Of a DNA stretch of 55,984 nt, positions 42,792-52,440 are shown in pieces. This DNA is from Chromatiaceae bacterium (GTDB taxonomy: Bacteria; Pseudomonadota; Gammaproteobacteria; Chromatiales; Chromatiaceae), in NCBI GenBank assembly GCA_022340805.1, contig JAJDNF010000079.1, forward strand, positions 1 through 55,984, in the 5' to 3' direction. How positions within the stretch are numbered: the first letter of the stretch is position 1; each line of letters starts with the position of its first letter. The notes under the pieces are model-generated. The model did not search any database. It was not told the DNA's origin and saw only the letters and a list, made by a program, of their open reading frames with translations. Both the position numbers and the translations under genes were made by a program.

Positions 42792-43536
42792 CGGATCGCA
42801 GACGCATCACCCGACTCACTCACCGTTGACCATGCCCCACAAGATTACGAACAGGAACTGAAGGCCGAGCTTGCCGCCAACTCTGTGTTGGCCCGGAAGC
42901 GTCATCTAAACCTGAGGCGTGACAGGATCGGAAGTTCAATGCCAGTCCACGCTTGCCTGGACATCGAGGTCCACCCTATCCCTTGCAGTTGACGCACCGC
43001 CGAGGTGGCCGTGATACCGGAGTGATACCAATCGGCCACGGCAGGCCGAGCAAGCCCGCTCCCGCCACGATCTACCCTGCCCCGGCACACTTAGTCCTGG
43101 AGGCAACCTGCGAAGTCTCCTGCGGCCTTGATCTCGCCCTCAGTAGGGTCCCAGAGGTCGAAACAGGGTGTGCGGTTCTACGCCGTGCTGATACTCGTGA
43201 AGAGATTAGCCTGGAACGCTGGCTGGAGGAGTCCTACCGCCAACCCGAGCCAGTCGGTATCCCCGACCATCACAACGGCCGACCGGAACCGACCGTGACC
43301 TATGGTCTTAACCCCGGCTGAACGTTGCGACCGACCCAATGCCCAAACCGCCGGGCCACCGCTGAGGCCCACGTCACAAACGGGAACAACAGATTCCATT
43401 TTAGTCTTGCGGTTCCCAATCTGACTCCGTGTGCTGAGTTACGCTGAAGGCGCATCCCCGTCGGATGTCCAGGCTCGGGTGGCGACAACCACGAGGGCCC
43501 AGGAAACTCACGAGCAGTCCGACAAGGAGATCACCA
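42792..43536. other. Low-coding spacer of a probable decayed mobile element
   Basis: No convincing complete gene is seen. The first part continues the frame of the preceding small gene to a stop at 42992. Later open frames on either strand are short and show no family. The stretch is less GC-rich and lacks the tight packing of the rest of the window. Together with the two small orphan genes and the nearby tRNA cluster this suggests remains of an integrated element. No integrase or direct repeat of the tRNA was found. Confidence 0.4.
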
Positions 43537-43824
43537 ATGCAGCTGGCAACGTACAACATCCCTGAGGAACTGGACCCGGACAACATCGACGCGGGAGCCT
43601 TCCAGTGGTTCCTTGAGTCCAACCCGCCGCTGATCGATCAGGCCCAGCGCATCGCTGCACTCGCAGCCCAAGAGATCGGCACCGAAGCGGTCGAAGGGTG
43701 GGCCAAGGCTGAGCAGCAGGTCTATCAGTGGCTGAAAGACGCCTTCCAGGCAGATTGGCCGATGGTCTCTGAGGAGACTTGGAGTGAACTGTCAAAGTGG
43801 CTGCTGGGCAGAGTGAGCATGTGA
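43537..43824 (+). CDS. Small orphan acidic protein
   Basis: A 95-residue acidic, probably helical protein (MQLATYNIPEELDPDNI..., ending KWLLGRVSM) with an excellent AAGGAG ribosome site seven bases before the ATG, so it is very likely translated. No family recognised; Trp-rich C-terminal half. It sits between the suspected relic region and the tRNA-His gene and may be cargo of a former mobile element. Confidence 0.6.
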   Translation: MQLATYNIPEELDPDNIDAGAFQWFLESNPPLIDQAQRIAALAAQEIGTEAVEGWAKAEQQVYQWLKDAFQADWPMVSEETWSELSKWLLGRVSM

Positions 43825-43970
43825 CCGACACGCCGACGTCCGGTCAACCCATGGCCTCGCCAGAGAAGTGAATGGCGTCACTGTGATCCGCCGCGAGCGT
43901 CTCGCGCCGCGACCTGTGTGGCCCTCCCTGACGAAGTCGGCTGACGCCTTCCGAGGGTTACGGTGGACAA

Positions 43971-43995
43971 CAAAAAAGGGCCTCGAAAGGCCCCC
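43971..43995 (-). terminator. Intrinsic terminator of the tRNA operon
   Basis: On the minus strand a GGGCCT/AGGCCC stem with a TTCG loop is followed by TTTTTTGTTG. It lies about 67 bases beyond the 3' end of tRNA-His and should end the tRNA-Pro/Arg/His transcript. Confidence 0.85.
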
Positions 43996-44061
43996 TGAGC
44001 GTGATACCACTGCGCGACAGCGCATGCCTGAATTCTCAAATAAAACAGACGCATACAAAAT

Positions 44062-44138
44062 TGGGGTGGACGATGGGGCTCGAACCCACGACCACTGGAA
44101 TCACAATCCAGGGCTCTACCAACTGAGCTACGTCCACC
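44062..44138 (-). tRNA. tRNA-His (GTG)
   Basis: The cloverleaf folds with acceptor stem GTGGACG/CGTCCAC, an encoded CCA end, the extra G at position -1 facing C73 that marks tRNA-His, and anticodon loop TTGTGAT (GTG). Last of three tRNA genes on this strand. Confidence 0.95.
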
Positions 44139-44210
44139 ATTGATGCCGGCATTTTATCACCACCGGGACAGGACCGGACCACCTGTTCCCAGCGCGCCTC
44201 GCGGCGAATT

Positions 44211-44286
44211 TGGCGCCCCGAGGAGGACTCGAACCCCCGACCAATAGCTTAGAAGGCTACTGCTCTATCCACTGAGCTATCGGGGC
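44211..44286 (-). tRNA. tRNA-Arg (TCT)
   Basis: Acceptor stem GCCCCGA/TCGGGGC with discriminator G and encoded CCA; anticodon loop CTTCTAA gives TCT, reading AGA/AGG. T-loop GGTTCGAGTC is standard. Middle gene of the cluster. Confidence 0.95.
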
Positions 44287-44313
44287 CGAATTCCGCAACC
44301 TTCTGTCAAAAAC

Positions 44314-44390
44314 TGGTCGGGGTAGAGAGATTCGAACTCCCGACATCCTGCTCCCAAAGCAGGCGCGCTACCAGACTGCGCTATACCCCG
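44314..44390 (-). tRNA. tRNA-Pro (TGG)
   Basis: Acceptor stem CGGGGTA/TACCCCG with discriminator A and encoded CCA; anticodon loop TTTGGGA gives TGG. First gene of the Pro-Arg-His cluster, 27 bases upstream of tRNA-Arg. Confidence 0.95.
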
Positions 44391-44517
44391 AAGGTACCCT
44401 CCGCCCGATCGCGAAGGCGCTAAATAATACGCGCGAACCCAGGTTCCGTCAATGAACCAGCCGCGCTCTGGTATGATGCCGCTTCGTCAGCATATAGCCG
44501 GTGACAGCAGTACCAAC

Positions 44518-45381
44518 ATGAGCGCACAGATCCTCGATGGCAAAGCGATTGCGGCTGAACTCCGTGTACAGATCAAGGGGCGCGTGGACGACCGCCGCGC
44601 CGCCGGTCAGCGGCCACCCGGCCTGATCGTGATCCTGGTTGGCGAGAACCCGGCCTCGCAGGTCTACGTGCGCAACAAACGGAACGCCTGCGAGCAGGTC
44701 GGCTTTCACTCCGAGCTCATGCAACTGCCGGCCGACACCAGCGAGGCCGGACTGCTTGCCATCATCGACGAACTCAACGCCCGCGATAATGTGGACGGCA
44801 TCCTCGTCCAGCTTCCGCTGCCCGCACAGATAGACGAGGGCACGGTCACCGAGCGCATCCTGCCGACCAAGGACGTGGATGGTTTCCACCCCTACAACGT
44901 CGGCCGCCTGGTACTGCGCCAACCGCTGCTGCGGCCGTGTACCCCGAAAGGTGTAATGACCATGCTGGCCCACACCGGCATCGACCTGAGCGGCAAGGAC
45001 GCGGTAATCATCGGGCAGTCGAACATCGTCGGCCGACCGATGTTTCTCGAACTGCTGATGGCACGCTGCACCGTGACGGTATGCCACAGCAGGACCAGGG
45101 ACCTGCCCGCCAAGGTGCGCGCTGCCGACATCGTGGTCGCGGCGGTCGGGGTGCCGCGCTTTGTCAAGGCAGACTGGGTAAAACCGGGCGCGATCGTGAT
45201 CGACGTCGGCATCAACCGCCTCGAAGATGGCGGCCTGTGTGGTGACGTGGACACGGTGCCGGTCAGCGAGGTCGCGGGCTGGATCACCCCGGTGCCGGGT
45301 GGCGTCGGTCCGATGACCGTTGCCACACTGCTCGAAAACACCCTGCTGGCGGCCGAACTGCACGACAAGCCGCGCAGCTGA
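44518..45381 (+). CDS. folD: Methylenetetrahydrofolate dehydrogenase/cyclohydrolase
   Basis: A 287-residue bifunctional folate enzyme. Motifs: [22 protein letters not shown] with the catalytic Lys, [37 protein letters not shown] and the C-terminal [18 protein letters not shown]. It converts 5,10-methylene-THF to 10-formyl-THF, following on from GlyA. The ATG at 44518 gives the family start [12 protein letters not shown]; 22 upstream codons belong to the leader. It is divergent from the tRNA cluster. Confidence 0.96.
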   Translation: MSAQILDGKAIAAELRVQIKGRVDDRRAAGQRPPGLIVILVGENPASQVYVRNKRNACEQVGFHSELMQLPADTSEAGLLAIIDELNARDNVDGILVQLPLPAQIDEGTVTERILPTKDVDGFHPYNVGRLVLRQPLLRPCTPKGVMTMLAHTGIDLSGKDAVIIGQSNIVGRPMFLELLMARCTVTVCHSRTRDLPAKVRAADIVVAAVGVPRFVKADWVKPGAIVIDVGINRLEDGGLCGDVDTVPVSEVAGWITPVPGGVGPMTVATLLENTLLAAELHDKPRS

Positions 45382-45398
45382 GCGGATCAACGGTGTGC

Positions 45399-45419
45399 TG
45401 CCCCGCGTTTAACGGGGCA
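45399..45419 (+). repeat. Hairpin after folD
   Basis: TGCCCCG and CGGGGCA flank a seven-base AT-rich loop (CGTTTAA) 18 bases after the folD stop. A T-run is missing, so it may be a weak or Rho-assisted terminator. Confidence 0.4.
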
Positions 45420-45445
45420 CTGCATCGCGTGTCTCGACAGTGACG

Positions 45446-45503
45446 GCAGGGTGCAACAGCGCGGCGTATGGCACCGTTTCGGCGGTAATCCGGCGCATTA
45501 GGG
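45446..45503 (+). repeat. Dispersed GCAGGGTGCA-type repeat copy
   Basis: GCAGGGTGCAACAGCG, then GCGTATGGCACCG, TTCGGCGGTAATCCGGCG and CATTAG follow the consensus of the repeat family also seen at 2051 and 15285. It lies between folD and the degenerate GGDEF gene. Confidence 0.5.
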
Positions 45504-45590
45504 CATACGCCAGATACCCCCTACGCGAGTTGCTGGATACCCGCCCGAATCGGTCCCCACAAGCAGCTCCAAACACAAACAGGCACTGGA

Positions 45591-46352
45591 TTAGCCAACG
45601 ATTTGGACGCCAGCCGATCGCTGTGCCTCGCCCAGGCTGAGCAGCGCGCGCGCCTGCAGCGCGCGGATCGGCTCAGCGGGCTCGCGCAGCGCGATCCCCA
45701 TGCTGGCCGTGACCTTGATGATGCCCCCGCGCCAATCCCACTGCTCGCTGGCCAGCAGGCTGCCCAGTCGGCGACAGAACGCCTTGGCCTGCTCGACCTC
45801 GCTGCAGTGCAGGTAGATCGCGAAACCCTCCCGGTCCAGGCATGCGGCCAGGTCGCCCTCGCGGGTCTGGCTACGAATATGCCGGCCGATCGACCCGAGC
45901 ACCAGGTCGGCCGCCTGCCTGCCGTAGCGTCGCTGCACGTCCTCGATGAGATCGATAGCGACCCGGATCAGGGCCAGCTGACTGCGCCCCGCCCGATCGT
46001 CGCGTGCCACCAGGCCGGGCAGCACCTCGGCCAGATAGGCCTCGGTATACAGGCCGGTGAGCGGATCCCTTGCCCCGGACTGCTCACGGGCTCGCTCGGC
46101 ACGCAGCAGCATGCCGAACGCCGCGAGCAGCAGACCGCCGGCCATGCACAGCATTGCGGTCGCGGCGACATTCAGCGTCATGCCGGCGCGGGCGACCGCT
46201 TGCACGGCCGCAAAGGCCGGAGCCACCGCAGTGGTACCCGGCGCCGGACGCGTCCCGCCGCCGGCCACATAGCCGAGCAGACCGATCGCCACGCAGGCCA
46301 ACAGCATTGCCGTGCGTATCGCCGCCTTGCGCCGAGTCGCCGTTCCGTCCAC
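45591..46352 (-). CDS. Membrane protein with degenerate GGDEF domain
   Basis: A 253-residue protein with two N-terminal hydrophobic helices (about 12-30 and 58-80) and a GGDEF fold starting at RDPLTGLYTEAYL (about 95). The catalytic loop reads LDREGF where GGDEF is expected, so it cannot be an active diguanylate cyclase; the RxxD site is also altered. It may bind nucleotide or act through protein contacts. Starts at GTG. It is divergent from ettA. Confidence 0.8.
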   Translation of the reverse strand: MDGTATRRKAAIRTAMLLACVAIGLLGYVAGGGTRPAPGTTAVAPAFAAVQAVARAGMTLNVAATAMLCMAGGLLLAAFGMLLRAERAREQSGARDPLTGLYTEAYLAEVLPGLVARDDRAGRSQLALIRVAIDLIEDVQRRYGRQAADLVLGSIGRHIRSQTREGDLAACLDREGFAIYLHCSEVEQAKAFCRRLGSLLASEQWDWRGGIIKVTASMGIALREPAEPIRALQARALLSLGEAQRSAGVQIVG

Positions 46353-46382
46353 CTAGCTTACCCGCCCCCGCGGAAGAAATGA

Positions 46383-46431
46383 CCGGTACCTCGTCCAGCC
46401 TGTGAGGCTAGCGGCATACCGGGCTTTTTTT
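46383..46431 (+). terminator. Terminator-like structure upstream of ettA
   Basis: CCGGTA (46383-46388) pairs with TACCGG (46417-46422), enclosing an AGCCT/AGGCT hairpin, followed by a run of seven T (46425-46431). No plus-strand gene precedes it within 1 kb, so it may end a small RNA or be a leader attenuator. Prediction by eye only. Confidence 0.35.
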
Positions 46432-46449
46432 AAACCTCGGCGGTCTGTG

Positions 46450-46455
46450 TACAAT
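46450..46455 (+). promoter_or_regulatory. Likely -10 box for ettA
   Basis: TACAAT stands 42 bases before the ettA ATG. The -35 region is T-rich (TTTTTA with 17-base spacing) and not a good consensus match. Confidence 0.4.
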
Positions 46456-46497
46456 CCCGGGCTCCGCAAACCGAGCAGTACCACGCAGCAGACTCCT

Positions 46498-48165
<1,668 letters not shown>

Positions 48166-48183
48166 TCAAGGATCGATCCTCAA

Positions 48184-48207
48184 CCGACCGGCGCAATCGC
48201 CGGTCGG
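48184..48207 (+). repeat. Perfect hairpin between ettA and the repeat protein gene
   Basis: CCGACCGGCG and CGCCGGTCGG form a perfect ten-base stem around CAAT, 18 bases after the ettA stop. It lacks a T-run but is well placed to slow or end transcription. Confidence 0.5.
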
Positions 48208-48280
48208 GCGCCGCGACTTGCCGGCGCTGGCCGAGGCCAGCGGAATTTTTCATTCGCCGCCGCACGAGAGGCCGAACCCC

Positions 48281-49741
48281 GTGAACCTGCACAAACTGAT
48301 CTCCACCCTGACGCTGGTCCTGCTGTTCCCGGTGGCACAGGCAGCAGACGGAAACCGCGGGCCTGTTGCAGATCAGGATACGCCCCCGCGCTTCGCCCCG
48401 CGCGCCGAGGTCTACCCGCAACCGCGCGGCAACCTGCAGCTCAGCAGCGTGCTGGCACCCGGCGCCGATCCCTACCCGGGCACGCAGTTCACGGTGCTGC
48501 GTGAAGATCCCGATGCCTTCGGCAAGACCCGCTTCGCGATCATGGCCGCGGCAGGCCCACATGACCATGCCGCGTTCGAGTTGAGCCCGGGGCGCTACCT
48601 TGTCCAGGCACGCAATGGCGCGGTTACGATCGAACAGGCGGTGCAGGTCCCGGTCAGCGGGGTCCTGGTGTCGCAGCTCGTCCTGAATGCCGGCGAACTC
48701 CATCTCGGGGCCTTCATGGACGAGGCCGGGGTCGCCGCGGACCAGGCCTGGTTCCGGGTGCTGCGCGAGGACACAGACTCATATGGCCGCCCGGTGCGCA
48801 TCCAGATGGCCGGCAACGGCTATGCGCAGACCGCCAGCTTCGTGCTACCCGCAGGTGACTACGTCGCCGAGGCGAGTTATGGCAACGCCCGCGCCGAGAC
48901 CCGGGTCCAGGTTGCAGCGGGTGCGATCGTGACGCGCGAGTTGGTGCTGCACGCCGGACGCCTGGAACTTTCGAGCAAGCTGGCGGACGGCGCACAGAAC
49001 CTCGGCCAGACGCGCTATACGGTGTATCGCAAGGGTGGCGATCGTGCGGCAGACTGGACCGAGGTCGCGAGTGCCGATCACGCGGACCGGATCGGCTTCA
49101 TCCTGCCGAGCGGTGAGTACCGGGTAAGCGCACAGCGGGACCAGGCCGTCGCGGAGGCGACCGTCACGCTGTCCGCCGGTGAGACATCCAGCGTGGAGCT
49201 GCCGCTGAACGCGGGGGAGCTGTTCGTTTATGCGATGCTGACCGGTCAGGGCGACACCCTGCTGGACACCTGGTTCAAGGTCGAGCCGCAGGGCCGCGCC
49301 GCTGCGCTGCCGCTGTCGAGCGAAAACAATGCACGCGGCCCGGCGCACAGCGCGCATTTCGTGTTGCCTGGCGGCCAATATCGCGTGACCGCCAGTGTCG
49401 GCGAAAGCGCCGGCGTGGCAGAGGTGGAGATCGAGCCCGGTGGCACCCAGAACCTGGCAATCAGCCTGGATGCCGCGCGCGTCACGCTGAGCCTGATCGC
49501 CGGCCCCGGGCTCGGTGCCTATGCCTACACCTGGTTTTCGGTCTACCGCGTCGAACAGGATGCACATGGCGCACAGTCGCGGCGGCGCGTGTTCAACGCC
49601 GGCTACTACCCGGAAACGGAGGTCGTGCTGCCCGCCGGAGACTATCTGGCCTTCGCACGCAGCGATGAGCACCGCGGGGAGACCGCGTTCTCCGTGCAAC
49701 CGGGACAGATCATGCGGGTGGCGATCGTCTCCGAACGCTGA
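48281..49741 (+). CDS. Secreted protein of five internal repeats
   Basis: A 486-residue protein with a signal peptide (about 1-21), then five tandem modules of 86-88 residues each: about 51-138, 139-226, 227-312, 313-399 and 400-486. Each module has a strand pattern starting L.L...L, an aromatic TWFxVxR-like segment, a central FxLPAGxYxV turn and an ending like VxVxAGxxxxxxLxLNAG. This suggests a string of beta-sandwich domains, similar in pattern to carboxypeptidase-regulatory or PEGA-like modules, built for binding at the cell surface or periplasm. I do not know the function. GTG start with GAGAGG nine bases upstream. Next to a sulfur globule gene. Confidence 0.8.
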   Translation: MNLHKLISTLTLVLLFPVAQAADGNRGPVADQDTPPRFAPRAEVYPQPRGNLQLSSVLAPGADPYPGTQFTVLREDPDAFGKTRFAIMAAAGPHDHAAFELSPGRYLVQARNGAVTIEQAVQVPVSGVLVSQLVLNAGELHLGAFMDEAGVAADQAWFRVLREDTDSYGRPVRIQMAGNGYAQTASFVLPAGDYVAEASYGNARAETRVQVAAGAIVTRELVLHAGRLELSSKLADGAQNLGQTRYTVYRKGGDRAADWTEVASADHADRIGFILPSGEYRVSAQRDQAVAEATVTLSAGETSSVELPLNAGELFVYAMLTGQGDTLLDTWFKVEPQGRAAALPLSSENNARGPAHSAHFVLPGGQYRVTASVGESAGVAEVEIEPGGTQNLAISLDAARVTLSLIAGPGLGAYAYTWFSVYRVEQDAHGAQSRRRVFNAGYYPETEVVLPAGDYLAFARSDEHRGETAFSVQPGQIMRVAIVSER

Positions 49742-49771
49742 TGCGTAACAGCTGGGGGCCACAGACGCCGA

Positions 49772-49790
49772 GGCACCCGCTTGGGGTGCC
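49772..49790. terminator. Hairpin between convergent genes
   Basis: GGCACCC and GGGTGCC flank GCTTG between the repeat-protein stop and the sulfur globule stop. It is symmetric and could serve both strands; no T-run. Confidence 0.4.
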
Positions 49791-49815
49791 GCCCCTGCCG
49801 AGGCAGTGCGCCGGT

Positions 49816-50136
49816 TTACTCGGCCGGGGGGGCCGGTGGCAGCACCGGCGGGTACCCATAGGGTGCGCCGTAGTAAGGGATGCTCGAGTTGTAGCCGTAG
49901 CCGTTGCCCGAGCCGTAACCATAGCCGTAACCGTTACCAGTCCCACGGCCTTCGCCGCGCATGCGTGCGGTCATATTGAAGTCGAAGCTGAAATCGGCCT
50001 CGCCGTCTGCATCGCCGACACCGTCGAAATAGCCGTTGTTGCGGCTGGCGCCATAGCCCGAGCCATCATTCCAACCCCAAAAGGCCGATGCCTGCGCCGC
50101 CACCAGCAAGGCAAAGATTGCAATGATCTTTTTCAT
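49816..50136 (-). CDS. Sulfur globule-type envelope protein
   Basis: A 106-residue protein with a signal peptide cut near ASA-FW (about 18) and a low-complexity mature part very rich in Gly, Tyr and Asn: DFSFDFNMTARMRGEGRG, then YGYGYGSGNGYGYN, PYYGAPYGYPP and a proline tail PPAPPAE. This composition and the FSFDFNMT motif match sulfur globule envelope proteins (Sgp/CV1 family) of purple and colourless sulfur bacteria, which coat periplasmic sulfur stores. Its own AT-rich promoter lies upstream. Presence of this gene is the best hint that the host oxidises reduced sulfur. Confidence 0.8.
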   Translation of the reverse strand: MKKIIAIFALLVAAQASAFWGWNDGSGYGASRNNGYFDGVGDADGEADFSFDFNMTARMRGEGRGTGNGYGYGYGSGNGYGYNSSIPYYGAPYGYPPVLPPAPPAE

Positions 50137-50185
50137 GTTGTAATCCCCGAAACAGTTCGCTGCTACGGCCCATGTACGGACCCTA

Positions 50186-50240
50186 GCCGATTGAATGTAA
50201 GTTTATAAGCATTATCTTAAATAGCAACCTTTTTTTGTCG
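50186..50240. promoter_or_regulatory. AT-rich divergent promoter region (sulfur globule/DUF815 genes)
   Basis: This stretch is unusually AT-rich. On the minus strand TTGCTA (50227-50222) and TATAAA (50207-50202) could form a promoter for the sulfur globule gene, though the 14-base spacing is short. An imperfect TATAAG/CTTAAA dyad overlaps it and may be an operator. Confidence 0.35.
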
Positions 50241-50299
50241 CCACCGAGTTGGCCGGGCCGGGCCCCGGTTCGCGACCAACGCCCGGGGTCAAACACGAG

Positions 50300-51157
50300 A
50301 TGTCCGAAACCGACGATTTCTTTGCCCGCGCCAATCGCCTTCTGCAGCGCTGGGAAACCCTGCTCGACGGGCGCGCCACACCGCCGGATTGGGTGCATGA
50401 CGCGTATCGCTGGCGTCATGACCGTCAGGGGATGCGCCTGCTGCCGGTAAAGACCCCGCATCGGGTCGCGCTCGATGACCTGCTGTGCATCGACCAGCAG
50501 AAGGCCGAGGTGGTGCGCAATACCGAACAGTTCGTGCGCGCCAGACCGGCCAACAACGTGCTGCTGTGGGGCGCGCGCGGGACCGGCAAATCCACGCTGA
50601 TAAAGGCCGTGTTCAACGCCTTCGTCGCGCGCGGGCTGCGCCTGATCGAGGTCGAGAAAGAACACCTGGTCGACCTGGTCGAGATCATCGAGACCCTCGA
50701 TGGCCGCCCGGAACGCTTCCTGCTGTACTGCGACGACCTGTCGTTCGAGGCCGACGATGCGGGGTACAAATCATTGAAGGCGGTGCTGGAGGGATCGATC
50801 TCGGCGCCGGCCGGCAACGTGCTGATCTATGCCAGTTCCAACCGCCGCCATCTGCTGCCCGAGATGCAGAGCGAGAACCAGGACGTGCACGTGGTCGACG
50901 GCGAGATCCATCCCGGCGAGGCGATCGAGGAGAAGGTCTCGCTGTCTGAGCGCTTTGGCCTGTGGCTGTCCTTTTACCCCTACTCCCAGGACGACTACCT
51001 GGCGATCGTCGAGCACTGGCTGGGGCGCCTGCAGGCCGGCAGCTGCCGCGACGAGGCGACCCGGCTTGCGGCACTGAACTGGGCCCGCCAGCGTGGTTCG
51101 CGCAGTGGGAGGGTTGCCCGGCAGTTCGCCGTCGACCAGGCCGGACGGCATGCCTGA
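50300..51157 (+). CDS. DUF815 AAA-type ATPase
   Basis: A 285-residue P-loop protein: Walker A GARGTGKSTL (about 92-101), Walker B FLLYCDDLSFE (about 140-150), sensor-like IYASSNRRHLLPE. The sequence pattern (RPANNVLLWGARGTGKST, SERFGLWLSFYPYSQDDYL) fits the DUF815 family of predicted ATPases found in most proteobacteria; function unproven. The last bases overlap the start of the acetyltransferase gene by eight, so the two are coupled. Confidence 0.88.
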   Translation: MSETDDFFARANRLLQRWETLLDGRATPPDWVHDAYRWRHDRQGMRLLPVKTPHRVALDDLLCIDQQKAEVVRNTEQFVRARPANNVLLWGARGTGKSTLIKAVFNAFVARGLRLIEVEKEHLVDLVEIIETLDGRPERFLLYCDDLSFEADDAGYKSLKAVLEGSISAPAGNVLIYASSNRRHLLPEMQSENQDVHVVDGEIHPGEAIEEKVSLSERFGLWLSFYPYSQDDYLAIVEHWLGRLQAGSCRDEATRLAALNWARQRGSRSGRVARQFAVDQAGRHA

Positions 51158-51623
51158 AATGCCGCTAAGCGTGCGGCCGGTCGATTTTGCCGACGCGCGT
51201 GACGTGGCCATCTACCTCGATCTGCTGGACGCCTATGCACGCGATCCGATGGGCGCCGACAGCCCCCTGCCCGCCGACGTGCGCGAGCGTCTGCCGCGTG
51301 ATCTGGCTGTGCACCCGGGGGTGCATTGCCTGATCGCCGAACTGCACGGCACGCCAGTTGGCATGGCGACCTGCTTCGCGGGCTACTCGACCTTTCGTGC
51401 GCTCCCGCTGCTGAATATCCACGACATCGCGGTGTTACCCGAATGGCGCGGCCGGTCAGTGGCGCAACGGCTACTGGCGGAAATTGTCGACCTGGGCCGG
51501 CGGCTCGGCTGTTGCCGGATCACGCTCGAGGTGCGCGATGACAATCCGCGTGCGCGGCGACTCTACGAACGCGCCGGGTTCATCCCGTCCACCTGCAGCC
51601 TGTTCATGGAGAAGCCGCTGTAG
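51150..51623 (+). CDS. GNAT-family N-acetyltransferase
   Basis: A 157-residue acetyltransferase. The acetyl-CoA-binding motif A appears as IAVLPEWRGRSVAQRLL (R/Q-x-x-G-x-G/A variant), with LEVRDDNPRARRLYERAGF as motif B. The substrate is not predictable. It begins inside the end of the DUF815 gene. A terminator-shaped hairpin 73 bases further serves the opposite strand. Confidence 0.88.
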   Translation: MPEMPLSVRPVDFADARDVAIYLDLLDAYARDPMGADSPLPADVRERLPRDLAVHPGVHCLIAELHGTPVGMATCFAGYSTFRALPLLNIHDIAVLPEWRGRSVAQRLLAEIVDLGRRLGCCRITLEVRDDNPRARRLYERAGFIPSTCSLFMEKPL

Positions 51624-51688
51624 CGGTCAGGTCGCCGCAGCCATGCCTGTCCGGGATCTGCACCCGCCGGCCTTGGCGACTGCGGCAG

Positions 51689-51718
51689 AAAAAACAACGC
51701 CCCGCAGTGCGGGGCGTT
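51689..51718 (-). terminator. Intrinsic terminator after msrQ
   Basis: AACGCCCCGC and GCGGGGCGTT form a perfect ten-base stem with a three-base loop; on the minus strand it is followed by GTTTTTT. It should end the msrPQ transcript 80-110 bases past the stop and may also stop the plus-strand acetyltransferase transcript. Confidence 0.85.
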
Positions 51719-51801
51719 ACTCCATCCTCCCCTGAACCTGTTCTCGTACGGCAAGTTCTCGAGTGCGGCGGAGTATATCGGCTCGCCTGCATTCCAAAAA
51801 A

Positions 51802-52440
51802 TTAGCGAGCATTAATGGTCCTGCCCGACCACGCGAGTCGGCCGAGCAGATGTGGCCGCCAGCGCACCGCCAGCAGGATCAGCAGCAGACTGGCATAGAT
51901 CAGCGGCTGCAACAGATCGGCCTTGACCAGCCAGATGAAGTGCAGCACACCGAGCACGCCGGCCACATAGACCAGCCGGTGCAGGCGCTGCCAGCGGCGC
52001 CCCAACCGGCGCATCATGCCACGCGTCGAGGTGGCCGCCAGCGGCACCAGCAACAGCCAGGCCGTGAACCCCAGGGTCACGTAGGGTCGCTTGACGATAT
52101 CCGCAGCGATCTTGCTCCAGTCCAGTTGCTGGTCGAGCCACACCCAGGTCAGAAAATGCAGGCTGATGTAAAAAAACACGAACAGCCCGAGCATGCGCCG
52201 AAAGCGCTGCAGCCAGTTCCAGCCGCTGACACGACGCAGCGGCGAAATGGCAAGGGTGAGCAGCAGGAAGCGCAGTCCCCACAGCCCGGTGACGTTGGTC
52301 ACGAGTTCGAGTGGGTTGGCCCCGAGATCGCCGACAAAGGCGCCATGCGCCAGCTGCATGAACGGCACCAGGCAGGCCAGGAACACCAGCGGCTTGGCGA
52401 CAAGCATGAGCCACCGCTCGGAAGGAACAGACGCCTGCAT
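51802..52440 (-). CDS. msrQ: MsrQ heme-binding membrane subunit
   Basis: A 212-residue membrane protein with about six helices of the ferric reductase-like family (TGLWGLRFLLLTLAISPLRR, RRMLGLFVFFYISLHFLTW with heme-ligand His, RLHRLVYVAGVLGVLHFIW). It feeds electrons from quinol to MsrP. Its ATG overlaps the MsrP stop by one base (TGATG), so the two are one operon. Confidence 0.94.
   Translation of the reverse strand: MQASVPSERWLMLVAKPLVFLACLVPFMQLAHGAFVGDLGANPLELVTNVTGLWGLRFLLLTLAISPLRRVSGWNWLQRFRRMLGLFVFFYISLHFLTWVWLDQQLDWSKIAADIVKRPYVTLGFTAWLLLVPLAATSTRGMMRRLGRRWQRLHRLVYVAGVLGVLHFIWLVKADLLQPLIYASLLLILLAVRWRPHLLGRLAWSGRTINAR

Noticed and set aside
42800-44061. Duplicated 3' end of tRNA-His as an attachment site
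   Set aside because: Only short (7-8 base) matches to the tRNA end were found, no longer than expected by chance.
43868-44143. Plus-strand frame running across the tRNA-His gene
   Set aside because: It reads through the terminator and the tRNA on the opposite strand, so it is not coding.
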